Shown here: one piece after another, positions 41,268-49,882 of the stretch
Layout: every line of letters starts with the position of its first letter
Numbering within the stretch: position 1 is the first letter of the stretch
From: DATHTS01 sp041940425
GTDB taxonomy: Bacteria > Acidobacteriota > Blastocatellia > Pyrinomonadales > Pyrinomonadaceae
Assembly (NCBI GenBank): GCA_041940425.1
Contig: JBGTSF010000003.1
Span: 1-64,000 of the forward strand
DNA length: 64,000 nucleotides
Direction of reading: 5' to 3'
Program-made: the position numbers and the translations under genes
Notes under the pieces: generated by a model
The model's input: only the letters and a program-made list of their open reading frames with translations
Database searches by the model: none
What the model was told of the DNA's origin: nothing

Positions 41268-42401
41268 ATGAAAAAAATAATTTTACTCACTGCAACTTTA
41301 ATACTTCTTTCAATAAATATATTTTCACAAAGTCAAGACACGATAAAAGTCGGTGTTTTTGTTGATTTATCGGGACAGACATTTTCTTTTGGAGAAGCGA
41401 CGAAAAGCGGTATCGAATTAGCGGCGGAAGAAATAAATGAGGCGGGCGGAATAAACGGCAGAAAGATCGAATTGATTTTCAAAGACGACGAAGGCAGACC
41501 CGAAAAAGCCAAACAAGCGGTCGAAGAATTGATTACAAAAGACAAAGTTCACGTCGTTCTCGGCGATGTCGCTTCGATCAACAGCCTAGCCGCCGCTCCG
41601 GTCGCGCAGATGGCGAAAATCCCGATGCTCACGCCGTCTTCAACCAACCGGAAATTAACGGAAGTCGGTGATTATATTTTCCGCGCCTGTTTCATTGATC
41701 CGCTGCAAGGCGCGGCGATGGCGAAATTCGCTTTTTATCAACTGAATCTGAGAAGAGTTGCGATTTTCGGCGATGTCCAATCCGATTACAGCAAAGGGCT
41801 TGCGGAAAATTTTAAAAAAACATTTACCTTGATCGGCGGCAAGATCGTCAACGAACAGGCTTACGTTCAAACCGACCAGAGTTATATGGCGCAGTTAAAA
41901 GCGATAAAAAAATCGAAACCCGACGCGCTCTATCTGCCCGGTTATTACGGGCAGACGGCGATCATCGCTAAAGAGGCGCGCGAACTGAAAATGAATATTC
42001 CGCTTCTCGGCGGCGACGGCTGGGATTCTCCCGCGCTCTGGCAAATCGGCGGCGAGGCTCTGAAAAATTCATACATTACGAATCATTTCACGCCCGTCAA
42101 TCCTTCGCGCACGGTTCGTGATTTCGGTATAAAATATGAAAACAAATTCGCCGCACAACCGGATACTCTCGCGGCTTTGGGTTACGATTCCGTTTATCTT
42201 TTGGCTGACGCGCTGAAAAGAGCGAAAACGACCGACGGCGCGAAACTGCGCGACGCGCTTCGGCAAACCGTAAATTTTTACGGCGTAACCGGAAAGATTT
42301 CTCATTTCGACGAATCGCGCAACCCGGTAAAACCCGTCATCATTTTGAAGCTCGCACCGCAAAACCGGGACTTTGTTTATTACTCGACGATCGAGCCGTA
42401 A
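41268..42401 (+). CDS. LivK-like ABC transporter substrate-binding protein
   Basis: 377 residues with a signal peptide at 1-21 (NIFSQ). DTIKVGVFVDLSGQTFSFGEA, GGINGRKIELIFKDDEGRPEKA and MLTPSSTNRKLTE are the type I periplasmic binding blocks of the branched-chain amino acid/amide family. Cargo may be an amino acid or an amide, consistent with ilvE next door, but the ligand cannot be read from sequence. No permease or ATPase genes follow; the next gene, starting 9 nt after the stop, is a membrane synthase-like protein. Confidence 0.88.
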   Translation: MKKIILLTATLILLSINIFSQSQDTIKVGVFVDLSGQTFSFGEATKSGIELAAEEINEAGGINGRKIELIFKDDEGRPEKAKQAVEELITKDKVHVVLGDVASINSLAAAPVAQMAKIPMLTPSSTNRKLTEVGDYIFRACFIDPLQGAAMAKFAFYQLNLRRVAIFGDVQSDYSKGLAENFKKTFTLIGGKIVNEQAYVQTDQSYMAQLKAIKKSKPDALYLPGYYGQTAIIAKEARELKMNIPLLGGDGWDSPALWQIGGEALKNSYITNHFTPVNPSRTVRDFGIKYENKFAAQPDTLAALGYDSVYLLADALKRAKTTDGAKLRDALRQTVNFYGVTGKISHFDESRNPVKPVIILKLAPQNRDFVYYSTIEP

Positions 42402-42410
42402 GTTTTCTTG

Positions 42411-43916
42411 ATGCAGGCTAAAAAATTCATTCTGGAAATCACGGTTTTCATCTGCGGCGCGGTCGTGATGATCTACGAAATAACCGGCTCGCGGCTCGTC
42501 GCGCCGTATATCGGAACTTCCACATACGTCTGGACGAGTCTGATCGGCGTAATTCTCGCGGCTTTGAGTCTCGGCTACTGGCTCGGCGGAAAAACTGCGG
42601 ACAAAAAGCCCGACATCAAAATCTTAGCGTCGGTGATTTTTCTCGCGGGCGGCGCAATCGGCGTAACGATCTTTTTCAAAGATTTGATTCTTTCCGTCAT
42701 CGGCGCGAGTCCGATGATTCTTGAAATAAAATCCGTTCTCGCCGCGCTTCTTCTTTTCGCACCGGCAAGCGTTCTCTTAGGTTTTGTCACGCCTTACGCG
42801 GTCAAGCTGAAAATGTCCGACTTGGCGGACGCGGGAAAAACCGTCGGCAGACTTTACGCGCTTTCGACGGTCGGAAGCATTCTGGGAACATTTCTCGCCG
42901 GATTTTTTCTCATTCCGTTTGTCGGCTCAACGCGAACGCTTTACGTCATTGCCGCCGCTCTGATCTTTCTTTCGATCCTGCTCGCGCCGTTTGCCTTGAG
43001 CAGAACGAATCTGACGCTTCTTGTTCTGTTCGTTTTCGGCATCGCGTTTAACGAATTCAAAAATTATTATCTCGCCGCGACCGCGGATTTTCACGAGATT
43101 GACACCGAATACAGCACGGCGCGCATCATCACGACCGAAGAGGAAAAAACGGGCAGAAAGATCCGCAATCTGACGATTGACCCGAATGTTATACAGTCGC
43201 GTATGTATCTCGATTCCGACGAACTGCTGAGCGAATACCTGAAGTATTACCACCTCGTCCGCCATTTCCGTCCCGGTTTTCAAACCGCGCTGATGATCGG
43301 CGGCGCGGGCTATTCATTCCCGAAAGATTTTTTGAAAACCTATCCGCACGCCGAAATCGAAGTCGTCGAGATTGACCCGCAGATGACCGCAATCGCCAAA
43401 AAATATTTCCGCCTCGAAGAAAATCCGCGATTAAAGATCACTCATCAGGACGGGCGGATTTTTTTAAATCAAGCCGCATCGGAAAAATACGACGCGGTTA
43501 TGATGGACGCCTTCGGCTCGCTTTTCTCCGTCCCGTTCCAACTGACGACCGTCGAAGCGGTCAATGAAATTCACCGCGTTTTAAAGCCGGACGGCGTGGT
43601 CATCTTCAATCTCGGCGGCGCGCTTCAAGGCACGGCGAGCCGTTTCCTGCAAGCCGAACTCGCCGTTTACCGCAAAATTTTCCCGCAGGTTCTCGTTTTC
43701 AAAGTAAATTCCGAAAAAGACGATGCGGAAATTCAGAATATAATCATCGTCGCCTCAAAAAGCGAAAGTCCGCTTTCTTTTGAAACTCAAGACGCGGAAA
43801 TCTCGCGCCTTCTCTCAACCGTTTACCGGCAGGCAATTCCCGCCGGTGAGCCGATCCTGACCGACGAACTCGCGCCCGTCGAATACTACAATTCCTTCGC
43901 CCAAACCCGCCGCTAA
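42411..43916 (+). CDS. membrane protein with spermidine-synthase-like domain
   Basis: 501 residues from the ATG at 42411. Residues 1-215 hold seven or so membrane segments (ITVFICGAVVMIYEITGSRL, SLIGVILAALSLGYWLGGKT). Residues 230-490 form a SpeE-like methyltransferase fold with SAM-type site ALMIGGAGYSFPKDFL, EIDPQMTAIAKKYF, and the acidic DAVMMDAFGS. Such fused-MFS/spermidine-synthase proteins are widespread and mostly uncharacterised; aminopropyl transfer is an inference. It is coupled to the ABC binding protein gene by a 9-nt gap. Confidence 0.85.
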   Translation: MQAKKFILEITVFICGAVVMIYEITGSRLVAPYIGTSTYVWTSLIGVILAALSLGYWLGGKTADKKPDIKILASVIFLAGGAIGVTIFFKDLILSVIGASPMILEIKSVLAALLLFAPASVLLGFVTPYAVKLKMSDLADAGKTVGRLYALSTVGSILGTFLAGFFLIPFVGSTRTLYVIAAALIFLSILLAPFALSRTNLTLLVLFVFGIAFNEFKNYYLAATADFHEIDTEYSTARIITTEEEKTGRKIRNLTIDPNVIQSRMYLDSDELLSEYLKYYHLVRHFRPGFQTALMIGGAGYSFPKDFLKTYPHAEIEVVEIDPQMTAIAKKYFRLEENPRLKITHQDGRIFLNQAASEKYDAVMMDAFGSLFSVPFQLTTVEAVNEIHRVLKPDGVVIFNLGGALQGTASRFLQAELAVYRKIFPQVLVFKVNSEKDDAEIQNIIIVASKSESPLSFETQDAEISRLLSTVYRQAIPAGEPILTDELAPVEYYNSFAQTRR

Positions 43917-44089
43917 ATTTTTTTCAAAAAAATTTAAAAAAATTCCGTGAGATTTCCGCATTTTTTGTCATTACGTATTGAAAGACGAATTTTTGAAATG
44001 ACAATTACCGATTTTTCGAAGCCTTGCGCGTTCTAAAACCGGATGTCGAACAAATTTCAAAAATGCTTTGAGCGAGGCAAAAAAAACTC

Positions 44090-44118
44090 TTGCTATTTTT
44101 CAAAAACAGGAGTATATT
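44090..44118 (+). promoter_or_regulatory. sigma-70 promoter with long leader
   Basis: TTGCTA (44090-44095), a 17-nt spacer, and TATATT (44113-44118). It would start transcription near 44125, giving a leader of about 200 nt before the ATG at 44324. The 43917-44323 gap contains no gene that I can see; the leader itself has several short inverted segments (CCGGTTTCCGG) but no known riboswitch that I recognise. Confidence 0.6.
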
Positions 44119-44323
44119 GCCAATCATTCAAGCAGTTCGATAAGTCTTTCATAGCCGGTTTCCGGTCTGTAAATCAGCTCGGGCAAAACCGTTTGCAATA
44201 ACCTTTTCGGCTTGAAATCCCGACGGAACTCTCGTGAATTTTCCCGAAGTTCTCCCGATTTCAAAAGCCCGCGATATTCGCAATAAATAATTTCTAAAAT
44301 TCACTCAAAAAATTGGAGGCATA

Positions 44324-45850
44324 ATGTCAAATATTAAATTTTTTCCAAAAGCCGTTACAGTGTTTCTGGTCGTTTCGATCTTCTTTACCGCCTGCGATGT
44401 TCCCGACATTTCCAAATTCACGGAACAATCCTCGGAAATGACGCGCGGAATCCGGCAAGGTGTTAAAGATACAGGAAATTTACTGGAAACAGCCGCTAAT
44501 AACGAAGATTTGTTTCTTTCCGAAACGAGAACTGCATTTGCCCAACACAGCAAGAATTATGATACGGCGATGAAGCCGACGCTCGAAACGCTCGACGCGC
44601 TCGATGCTTATCTCGAATCGTTGAACGCTCTCGCGCAGGCTAATAAAAAAAGCGCGGAAAACTCAAAAGCCGTTGTCGGAGCAGTAAACAATCTCGTAAC
44701 TTCCGCTTCAAAACTCGTCGTTTTTCCGCCGACTGCCGCTGACGGCGCGATTCCCGAATCGGCTATCCAGATTGCTACCGGATTACTTGCCGTTGCCGAG
44801 CAGTTCAGAACCGCCAAGAGCTTTAAAGATAGAGTAAACAAAGCAGCAGAAATCGTCGAAGGTAGATACGAAAACGACAGGAAACTCTGTACCGACAATA
44901 CACGTGTAAAAATTGAAGAAATCGGACAACAACTATTTATTACTCTTGAGAATATTCAAAACACCGAAAGATACAGCAATAAAGAAAAGGAGATTCTCAA
45001 AAAAAGCGCGCTTATAAACGCTGACAGAGATGCTTACAAATACGGTTGCGGAGTAATTGATCTACTCAAATTTACGATGAAAAATTTGCAAATGATCAAT
45101 ACCGAAGTATCAGAACTGATGCAGCTAAATTTTCGTGAAAATAACAGGACGACATTCAATTTATACACAGGCATAAATGAAAACAACAGCCGCATACAAA
45201 GAGAAATCACATTTATTTTGAAACACAAGAATCTCATATCTCAAATAAAACAAGACGAGTTTAGACTTTTAAGAGCTAGTGGTAACGCTGCCAACAATCT
45301 GAAAAAGCAGATCCGTGAGAACAAGCACCTCGTCAAATTTAATCTTGATTCCATATTTATTATTGACGGTGGAATCAAAGACAGGTTGATTAAAAAGATT
45401 ACCGAGTGCGATTCAACCGATAATGAACAATGCAAAGGAATGAAAGAATTTATAAATTGCACAAGATGTCTTTCAAATCGGCGGAATCTCGATTCTATCA
45501 TTGACAACATAGACCCGGCAGAAAAGTTTCATAAAGGAAACGATCTTATCGAACCGATTTTGGATGAGAGAGCGATCGAATTATTCAATCAGAATGAAGC
45601 ATATCTTTCCGAACGGGATCGGATAAAGCCAGATTACGACAAGGTCAAAAGCGAACTTGACGAGATGAAAGCAAGCCAGAAAAAACTGGATAAACTTTTA
45701 CGTTCAAGCATTGACGCGCTTGGCACTTGGACGACGACGCACGCTAATCTTCGCGTCGCAGTTAATACCGATAAGCCATTGTCGGTTGCCGCCCTGACAG
45801 CCAAAGTTAAAGAAATATGGGCGATTCTCGAACCAAAAGAAACGGAATAA
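44324..45850 (+). CDS. large helical lipoprotein, unknown function
   Basis: 508 residues. Signal peptide with lipobox FFTAC, so Cys24 would be lipidated and the protein anchored in a membrane. The remainder is almost entirely helical and charged, with coiled-coil stretches (SKFTEQSSEMTRGIRQGVKD; RIKPDYDKVKSELDEMKA). Four cysteines cluster at about residues 360-385 (ECDSTDNEQCKGMKEF, NCTRCLS). I recognise no family. AT-rich codon use in the middle differs from neighbouring housekeeping genes. A GGAGG lies 8 nt before the ATG. It is the first gene of a five-gene block with strong ribosome-binding sites. Confidence 0.75.
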   Translation: MSNIKFFPKAVTVFLVVSIFFTACDVPDISKFTEQSSEMTRGIRQGVKDTGNLLETAANNEDLFLSETRTAFAQHSKNYDTAMKPTLETLDALDAYLESLNALAQANKKSAENSKAVVGAVNNLVTSASKLVVFPPTAADGAIPESAIQIATGLLAVAEQFRTAKSFKDRVNKAAEIVEGRYENDRKLCTDNTRVKIEEIGQQLFITLENIQNTERYSNKEKEILKKSALINADRDAYKYGCGVIDLLKFTMKNLQMINTEVSELMQLNFRENNRTTFNLYTGINENNSRIQREITFILKHKNLISQIKQDEFRLLRASGNAANNLKKQIRENKHLVKFNLDSIFIIDGGIKDRLIKKITECDSTDNEQCKGMKEFINCTRCLSNRRNLDSIIDNIDPAEKFHKGNDLIEPILDERAIELFNQNEAYLSERDRIKPDYDKVKSELDEMKASQKKLDKLLRSSIDALGTWTTTHANLRVAVNTDKPLSVAALTAKVKEIWAILEPKETE

Positions 45851-45874
45851 TTTATCAATACCGGAGGAAAAAAA

Positions 45875-46399
45875 ATGCCAAATCTTAATGAATTAGAACA
45901 AGAAGTAAATAACTTAAAAACGACGAGCTCGCCGTTTGCCTACTTCGAAGCATATGACCATCTGATCGAAGTGCTTCAGAATTCAACAAATGGGGACAAA
46001 TCGAAGCTACAGGCTATTCTGAAAACTTTTCGTAATAGGCTCTTAGATATTGACTTACTTCATTTTGAAGACATCAGGGAGAACGCGAAAGCACTGCACG
46101 AAGCGTTAGCCGCACTGAGCGTCGGACAAATTATCCAAAAGATAAATGAAAGAAACCAGGCGTTAAGAGATTTAAAAACCAGACTACAGCATGAAATTAA
46201 TAAGGGAAATGCCCAGGCAAATGTTCTCCAGCGAATAAAAAACGCTGTCGAACAGGGGACGGTTGTCATTGATGAAATCAATAATTTGGTAACACAGCTT
46301 AACGGGAGCAATAACGGGTTAAAGGATGATCTTGAGGCTTTGCTTAAACATGTGGGGAATATCAGCAACGCTTTTATGCCGGATGAAAATAACGCTTAG
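45875..46399 (+). CDS. cytoplasmic helical protein, unknown function
   Basis: 174 residues, no signal peptide, predicted nearly all-helical (NELEQEVNNLKTTS; IIQKINERNQALRDLKTRLQ; DEINNLVTQLNGSNNGLKDD). GGAGG precedes the ATG by 8 nt, and the gene starts 24 nt after the lipoprotein gene, so both are one transcript. I recognise no family. The helix-rich composition resembles its lipoprotein neighbour, which suggests they interact, but this is a guess. Confidence 0.65.
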   Translation: MPNLNELEQEVNNLKTTSSPFAYFEAYDHLIEVLQNSTNGDKSKLQAILKTFRNRLLDIDLLHFEDIRENAKALHEALAALSVGQIIQKINERNQALRDLKTRLQHEINKGNAQANVLQRIKNAVEQGTVVIDEINNLVTQLNGSNNGLKDDLEALLKHVGNISNAFMPDENNA

Positions 46400-46435
46400 T
46401 TTATATCTGAAATAGGTAAAAAGATGTTCAGCTTA

Positions 46436-46687
46436 GGAGTCGGGAATTTGTTTGGCGGAGTTGGAAGTTTGATTCGGGGAGTTTCCATAGTTTCAGGAGG
46501 AGTCGAGAGATTGCCTGAGGGAGTCTAAAAAGTTTCCGGAGGAGTTGAAAAGATTTCTGGAGGAGTTGAAAACATTTCTGGAGGAGTTGAAAGTTTTGTT
46601 GGAGGAGTTGGAAATGCTTCCGGGGGAGTCGGCAACTTCGCTGGAGGATTTGGGAAAAAGATTGGAGGAGCGGAGACTTTCAACTCC
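46436..46687 (+). repeat. 12 x 21-nt array with GGAG(GAG) in every unit
   Basis: Units begin at 46436 and every 21 nt after, with consensus GGAGTTGAAAANNTTTCTGG plus A. All twelve start with GGAG except one GGAT. Combined with the preceding GGA, most read GGAGGAG, the complement of the 16S 3' end. One frame encodes heptapeptides (GGVEKIS, GGVENIS) but has a TAA; another gives FLEELKT-type heptads. It fills the gap between two genes of the block; a separate GGAGG at 46729-46733 serves the next gene. Confidence 0.9.
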
Positions 46688-46742
46688 TCCGGTTAAATAC
46701 GTTCACAATATAATTTCAAATAAATAATGGAGGAAAATTTTT

Positions 46743-47441
46743 ATGCCTGATGCTGATTGGTATCCGACCACGAACGAAGGTGAGCGCGCTTTGTATGAAA
46801 ATCTTGAGGCGAAGATTGACGGGTATGCGGCGAAGTATGCGTTTTTGGATGCGGCGCGGCTGGCGGCGGTGCATTTGATGTGCCGGACGTTTTTGGAATG
46901 TTATGACAAGACGGCGCAGAACCGGGCGACGGCGAAGCAGATGTCGCAGTGGTTTGACAATATCGTGCGGTCGAAGCAGGAAAATGAGCCGGTGCCGCCC
47001 GCGCCGGTTTTTCAGGCTTGGGCGATTCCCGCCGGGGCGTTGGTCGGCATTGAAAGGCAGTGCCGGAGGTTTGCCGCGCTGTTCAAGGAACAGGACGAAT
47101 ACGACGAGGCGGACGGGCTTGATCTGATGATCGCGCGGGCGGCGGGCGAGGCTCCGGCAATCGAAAATGCGGTGCCGGATTTGAAGATTTCCGATCAGCC
47201 GGACGGCTCGCTCGATTTCGAATGGCAGAAGGCGGGCTTCGATATGCTCGAACTGCAATGGCGCAAAGCGGGCGACGCGCTCTGGCAGGCGGCGGACAAA
47301 AGCACCGAGAAAATTATCAATTTCACGCCGCCCGATCTCGAACCCGGCAAGCCGGAAAAATTCGAATTCCGCGCGATTTATCTGATCAAGAACAAGCGCG
47401 TCGGGCAATGGTCGCCCGTTTATACGCGGACGGTCGGGTAA
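46743..47441 (+). CDS. protein with helical N-domain and FN3-like C-domain
   Basis: 232 residues. Residues 1-110 are helical (DAARLAAVHLMCRTFLECYD), containing conserved-looking aromatic and cysteine positions. Residues about 145-230 resemble a fibronectin type III domain: SDQPDGSLDFEWQKAG, LELQWRKAGDALWQ, GKPEKFEFRAIYLIKNKRVG, WSPVYTR. No signal peptide. No enzyme motif. It lies between the GGAG array and a murein hydrolase gene, so a structural or binding role in that block is likely. GGAGG 9 nt before the ATG. Confidence 0.65.
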   Translation: MPDADWYPTTNEGERALYENLEAKIDGYAAKYAFLDAARLAAVHLMCRTFLECYDKTAQNRATAKQMSQWFDNIVRSKQENEPVPPAPVFQAWAIPAGALVGIERQCRRFAALFKEQDEYDEADGLDLMIARAAGEAPAIENAVPDLKISDQPDGSLDFEWQKAGFDMLELQWRKAGDALWQAADKSTEKIINFTPPDLEPGKPEKFEFRAIYLIKNKRVGQWSPVYTRTVG

Positions 47442-47609
47442 CGGGCGAAGATTTGCCGTGTTCCGTTTTTTTCGACTTTTGAAAAGATAAAACACAGAAA
47501 ATATCCCGGTATCGAAAAAAAAGAGGCAAACGGTAAATAAAGGAGCGGTCAACTTCTCTGACGGATTGAAATTCAAACCGGATTTTTACCAAAAAAAAAG
47601 GAGAAAAAT

Positions 47610-49247
47610 ATGCCAGAAAAGTTCAACTACCAACAAATTCAGGGAGTCAAAGGTAACTCCTTCGTGTCGTCCGAGTTTATCGAAGAAGTCGAAAAAATGT
47701 CGAAACGGCTTGAGACAAAACCGCAATACCTGCTGGCGGCGATGAGTTTTGAAACGGGCGGAACATTCGACCCGGCGAAACGCAACGGGATCGGCGCGAC
47801 CGGGCTGATCCAATTTATCAGACCGACGGCGAAAAATCTCGGAACGAGCGTCGAGGAATTGGCGAAAATGACCTCGGTCGAACAGCTCAAATACGTCGAA
47901 AAATATTTAAAGCCTTTTAAGGGCAAACTGGCTTCGCTCGAAGCGGTTTATACGTCCATTCTTTCCGGTTCGCCGAAAAAACCCGATGACGTGCTTTTCA
48001 AAATCGGAACGTTAGCCTACAAGCTGAACCCGCTCGACTGGAACAAGGACGGGAAAATAACCGCCCGCGAGGCGACGACGATCGTCGGGGCGCGGCTGTT
48101 CGGCGGCATCAAACGCGTGCAGGAAAAACTACTCGAACTCGGTTTCGTGCCGGAAAACCTGCAGGGCGGTTTTGTTGACGGGCGGTGGGGCGAAGACACT
48201 TCGACGGTGCTGGCAAAATTTCAAAGAGCCGAAGGCTTGAACGACACCGGTTTGATGGACGAGGAAACGGGCAAAGCGTTGTTTCCCGACGCGGAAAAGC
48301 CCGCCGACTCGCTTGTTTTGAAAAAAGGCGAAAGCGGGGACGATGTAAAGAAACTGCAGGATTCGATGGTCGCGCTCGGCTATATGACGATGGAGAAGAT
48401 CGGCGGCGGATACGGAAAATACGGACCGCAGACCGCCGGCGCGGTCAAAGCTTTTCAGAAACATCTGGGACTTGACGAAACCGGCGAATTCGGAGACGCG
48501 GAACGGTCGGCGGTCAAAACGGTTTTATCGGGAATCAGCCGGGGAAGCTCGGCGGTCGGGCTGGTCAAAGCTCTGCAAAACCGGCTGGTCGCGCTGAGTT
48601 ATATGACGCAAATTCAAGTGGATTCCGGCTTCGGCACATTCGGACCGCAAACCGAAGCGGCGGTTAAAAAATTCCAGAAGGAAAATCTCCTGCAGGAAAG
48701 CGGAGTCGTCGAAGCGGTAACCTTCAAACTGCTGTTCAACGAAGCCGAATCCGGCGCGGTGAGCGACAACGACGTTTTTACGGCGACGTCCGGCAAACAT
48801 TACGATGTCGCCAAAGATATTCTGATGACCCGGAAATTGGAAAAGAAACTGGCTGAAGTAGCGAAAATCTATTTCGAAGAGAAAGGAACAAAACTCTTTA
48901 TTACGAGCGGCTACCGCCCGCCCGAACGTCAGGCACCGGCAATTTACAACAATATTATCCGAAAAGGCGAAGTTAGGGTTCGCAATACATACAAAAACAA
49001 GGTCGCCATTGACCAAATTCTGGCGGCGTACCGCGCTAACAAAAACGCTCCGCAAAAAGCGATTGACGCGATCAGGGAAACGATCGAAAAGCAGGTCAAG
49101 CGCGGCGTTTACATTTCCAACCATCTGCTCAGCAACGCGATTGACATCCGGGTCACGGCGAATTTTAAGATCCTGGGCAAAGCCGCCGCGCGGGTCGGCG
49201 GGCGCGTCATCACCGAAGGCGACCATTTTCATATGGAATTGCCGTGA
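47610..49247 (+). CDS. modular murein hydrolase: lytic transglycosylase, three PG-binding domains, M15 peptidase
   Basis: 545 residues. Residues 15-110 resemble a lytic transglycosylase/lysozyme, with Glu48 in AAMSFETGG and GATGLIQF. Residues about 165-395 carry three PG_binding_1 units (VDGRWGEDTSTVLAKFQRAEG; YGPQTAGAVKAFQKHLG; FGPQTEAAVKKFQKEN). Residues 425-545 carry an M15-type D-Ala-D-Ala carboxypeptidase site: SNHLLSNAIDIRV with the His and Asp, and GDHFHMELP at the end with the second His. No signal peptide is visible, as in phage endolysins that leave by a holin. AAGGAG lies 7 nt before the ATG. Having both glycosidic and peptidic activities in one chain is unusual outside phage and injection systems. 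Confidence 0.8.
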   Translation: MPEKFNYQQIQGVKGNSFVSSEFIEEVEKMSKRLETKPQYLLAAMSFETGGTFDPAKRNGIGATGLIQFIRPTAKNLGTSVEELAKMTSVEQLKYVEKYLKPFKGKLASLEAVYTSILSGSPKKPDDVLFKIGTLAYKLNPLDWNKDGKITAREATTIVGARLFGGIKRVQEKLLELGFVPENLQGGFVDGRWGEDTSTVLAKFQRAEGLNDTGLMDEETGKALFPDAEKPADSLVLKKGESGDDVKKLQDSMVALGYMTMEKIGGGYGKYGPQTAGAVKAFQKHLGLDETGEFGDAERSAVKTVLSGISRGSSAVGLVKALQNRLVALSYMTQIQVDSGFGTFGPQTEAAVKKFQKENLLQESGVVEAVTFKLLFNEAESGAVSDNDVFTATSGKHYDVAKDILMTRKLEKKLAEVAKIYFEEKGTKLFITSGYRPPERQAPAIYNNIIRKGEVRVRNTYKNKVAIDQILAAYRANKNAPQKAIDAIRETIEKQVKRGVYISNHLLSNAIDIRVTANFKILGKAAARVGGRVITEGDHFHMELP

Positions 49248-49421
49248 TAAATACCGGATTTTCCGGTTCGGCGATAGTAAAGCATTTGACCAAAAACCGG
49301 GCAAAGCATTTTGCGTCCGCGTCCGGTCGGATTTAACGGGTTCGTTCCCTTTCAGGTCTGACCGGTCGCGTAATAGCCGCTTCTGCCCGAAAAACAACCA
49401 ATTCGAAAAGGAGAAAGTTAT

Positions 49422-49871
49422 ATGCCGCAACTAATTTTCGGCGGAATATTAGCCGCCATTTTACTCGGATTCTATATCTGGTCAATCGCCGACGGCGTAG
49501 CGATCGCTACGCGGTGCGCTCCCGGCGCGGATTGCAGCGACCAGTATTCGGCGAATATGGCGTTTTTGCTGAATTCTCTGGGCGGGCTGATCTCGGCGAC
49601 GGTCGTCGGCGTGCTGGGCGCGACCGCAACCGGGGAATTTCCGGGCAGAAGATCGTTCGCAGAAAATCTGACCGGAACTTTTCAGACGGTCGCCGCTTTT
49701 ATGCCGTCAATTTACATTCTCGTCTGGATCATCAGCGGGGTGATCGTCGTCATCTACGGTTTTATTCTCCACCCGGATACGGTCGAACCGATGAGCGCGC
49801 AGGCGAAGGTCTGGCTCGGCACGGCGGTCGCTTCCGTTTATGCTTACTTCGGAATCAAACCGAACGGCTAA
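49422..49871 (+). CDS. small four-helix membrane protein, holin-like candidate
   Basis: 149 residues with about four membrane helices: LIFGGILAAILLGFYIWSI, NSLGGLISATVVGVLGAT, FMPSIYILVWIISGVIVVIY and VWLGTAVASVYAYFGI. A loop holds two cysteines (RCAPGADCSDQ). AAGGAG precedes the ATG by 8 nt. It follows the murein hydrolase by 174 nt on the same strand. Size, helices and position are those of a holin, but no holin family is recognised. It converges with lptD, 11 nt from its end. Confidence 0.65.
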   Translation: MPQLIFGGILAAILLGFYIWSIADGVAIATRCAPGADCSDQYSANMAFLLNSLGGLISATVVGVLGATATGEFPGRRSFAENLTGTFQTVAAFMPSIYILVWIISGVIVVIYGFILHPDTVEPMSAQAKVWLGTAVASVYAYFGIKPNG

Positions 49872-49882
49872 CCGCGGCACAA

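Noticed and set aside
46424..46727. Small reading frames through the 21-nt array (GGVEKIS-type and FLEELKT-type heptads)
   Set aside because: The first has a TAA at 46526-46528 and only 34 codons. The second starts on TTG inside the array without a separate ribosome-binding site. Both follow automatically from a 21-nt repeat.
44090..49871. Prophage
   Set aside because: Endolysin-like and holin-like genes are present, but no integrase, terminase, capsid, portal or tail gene is seen.
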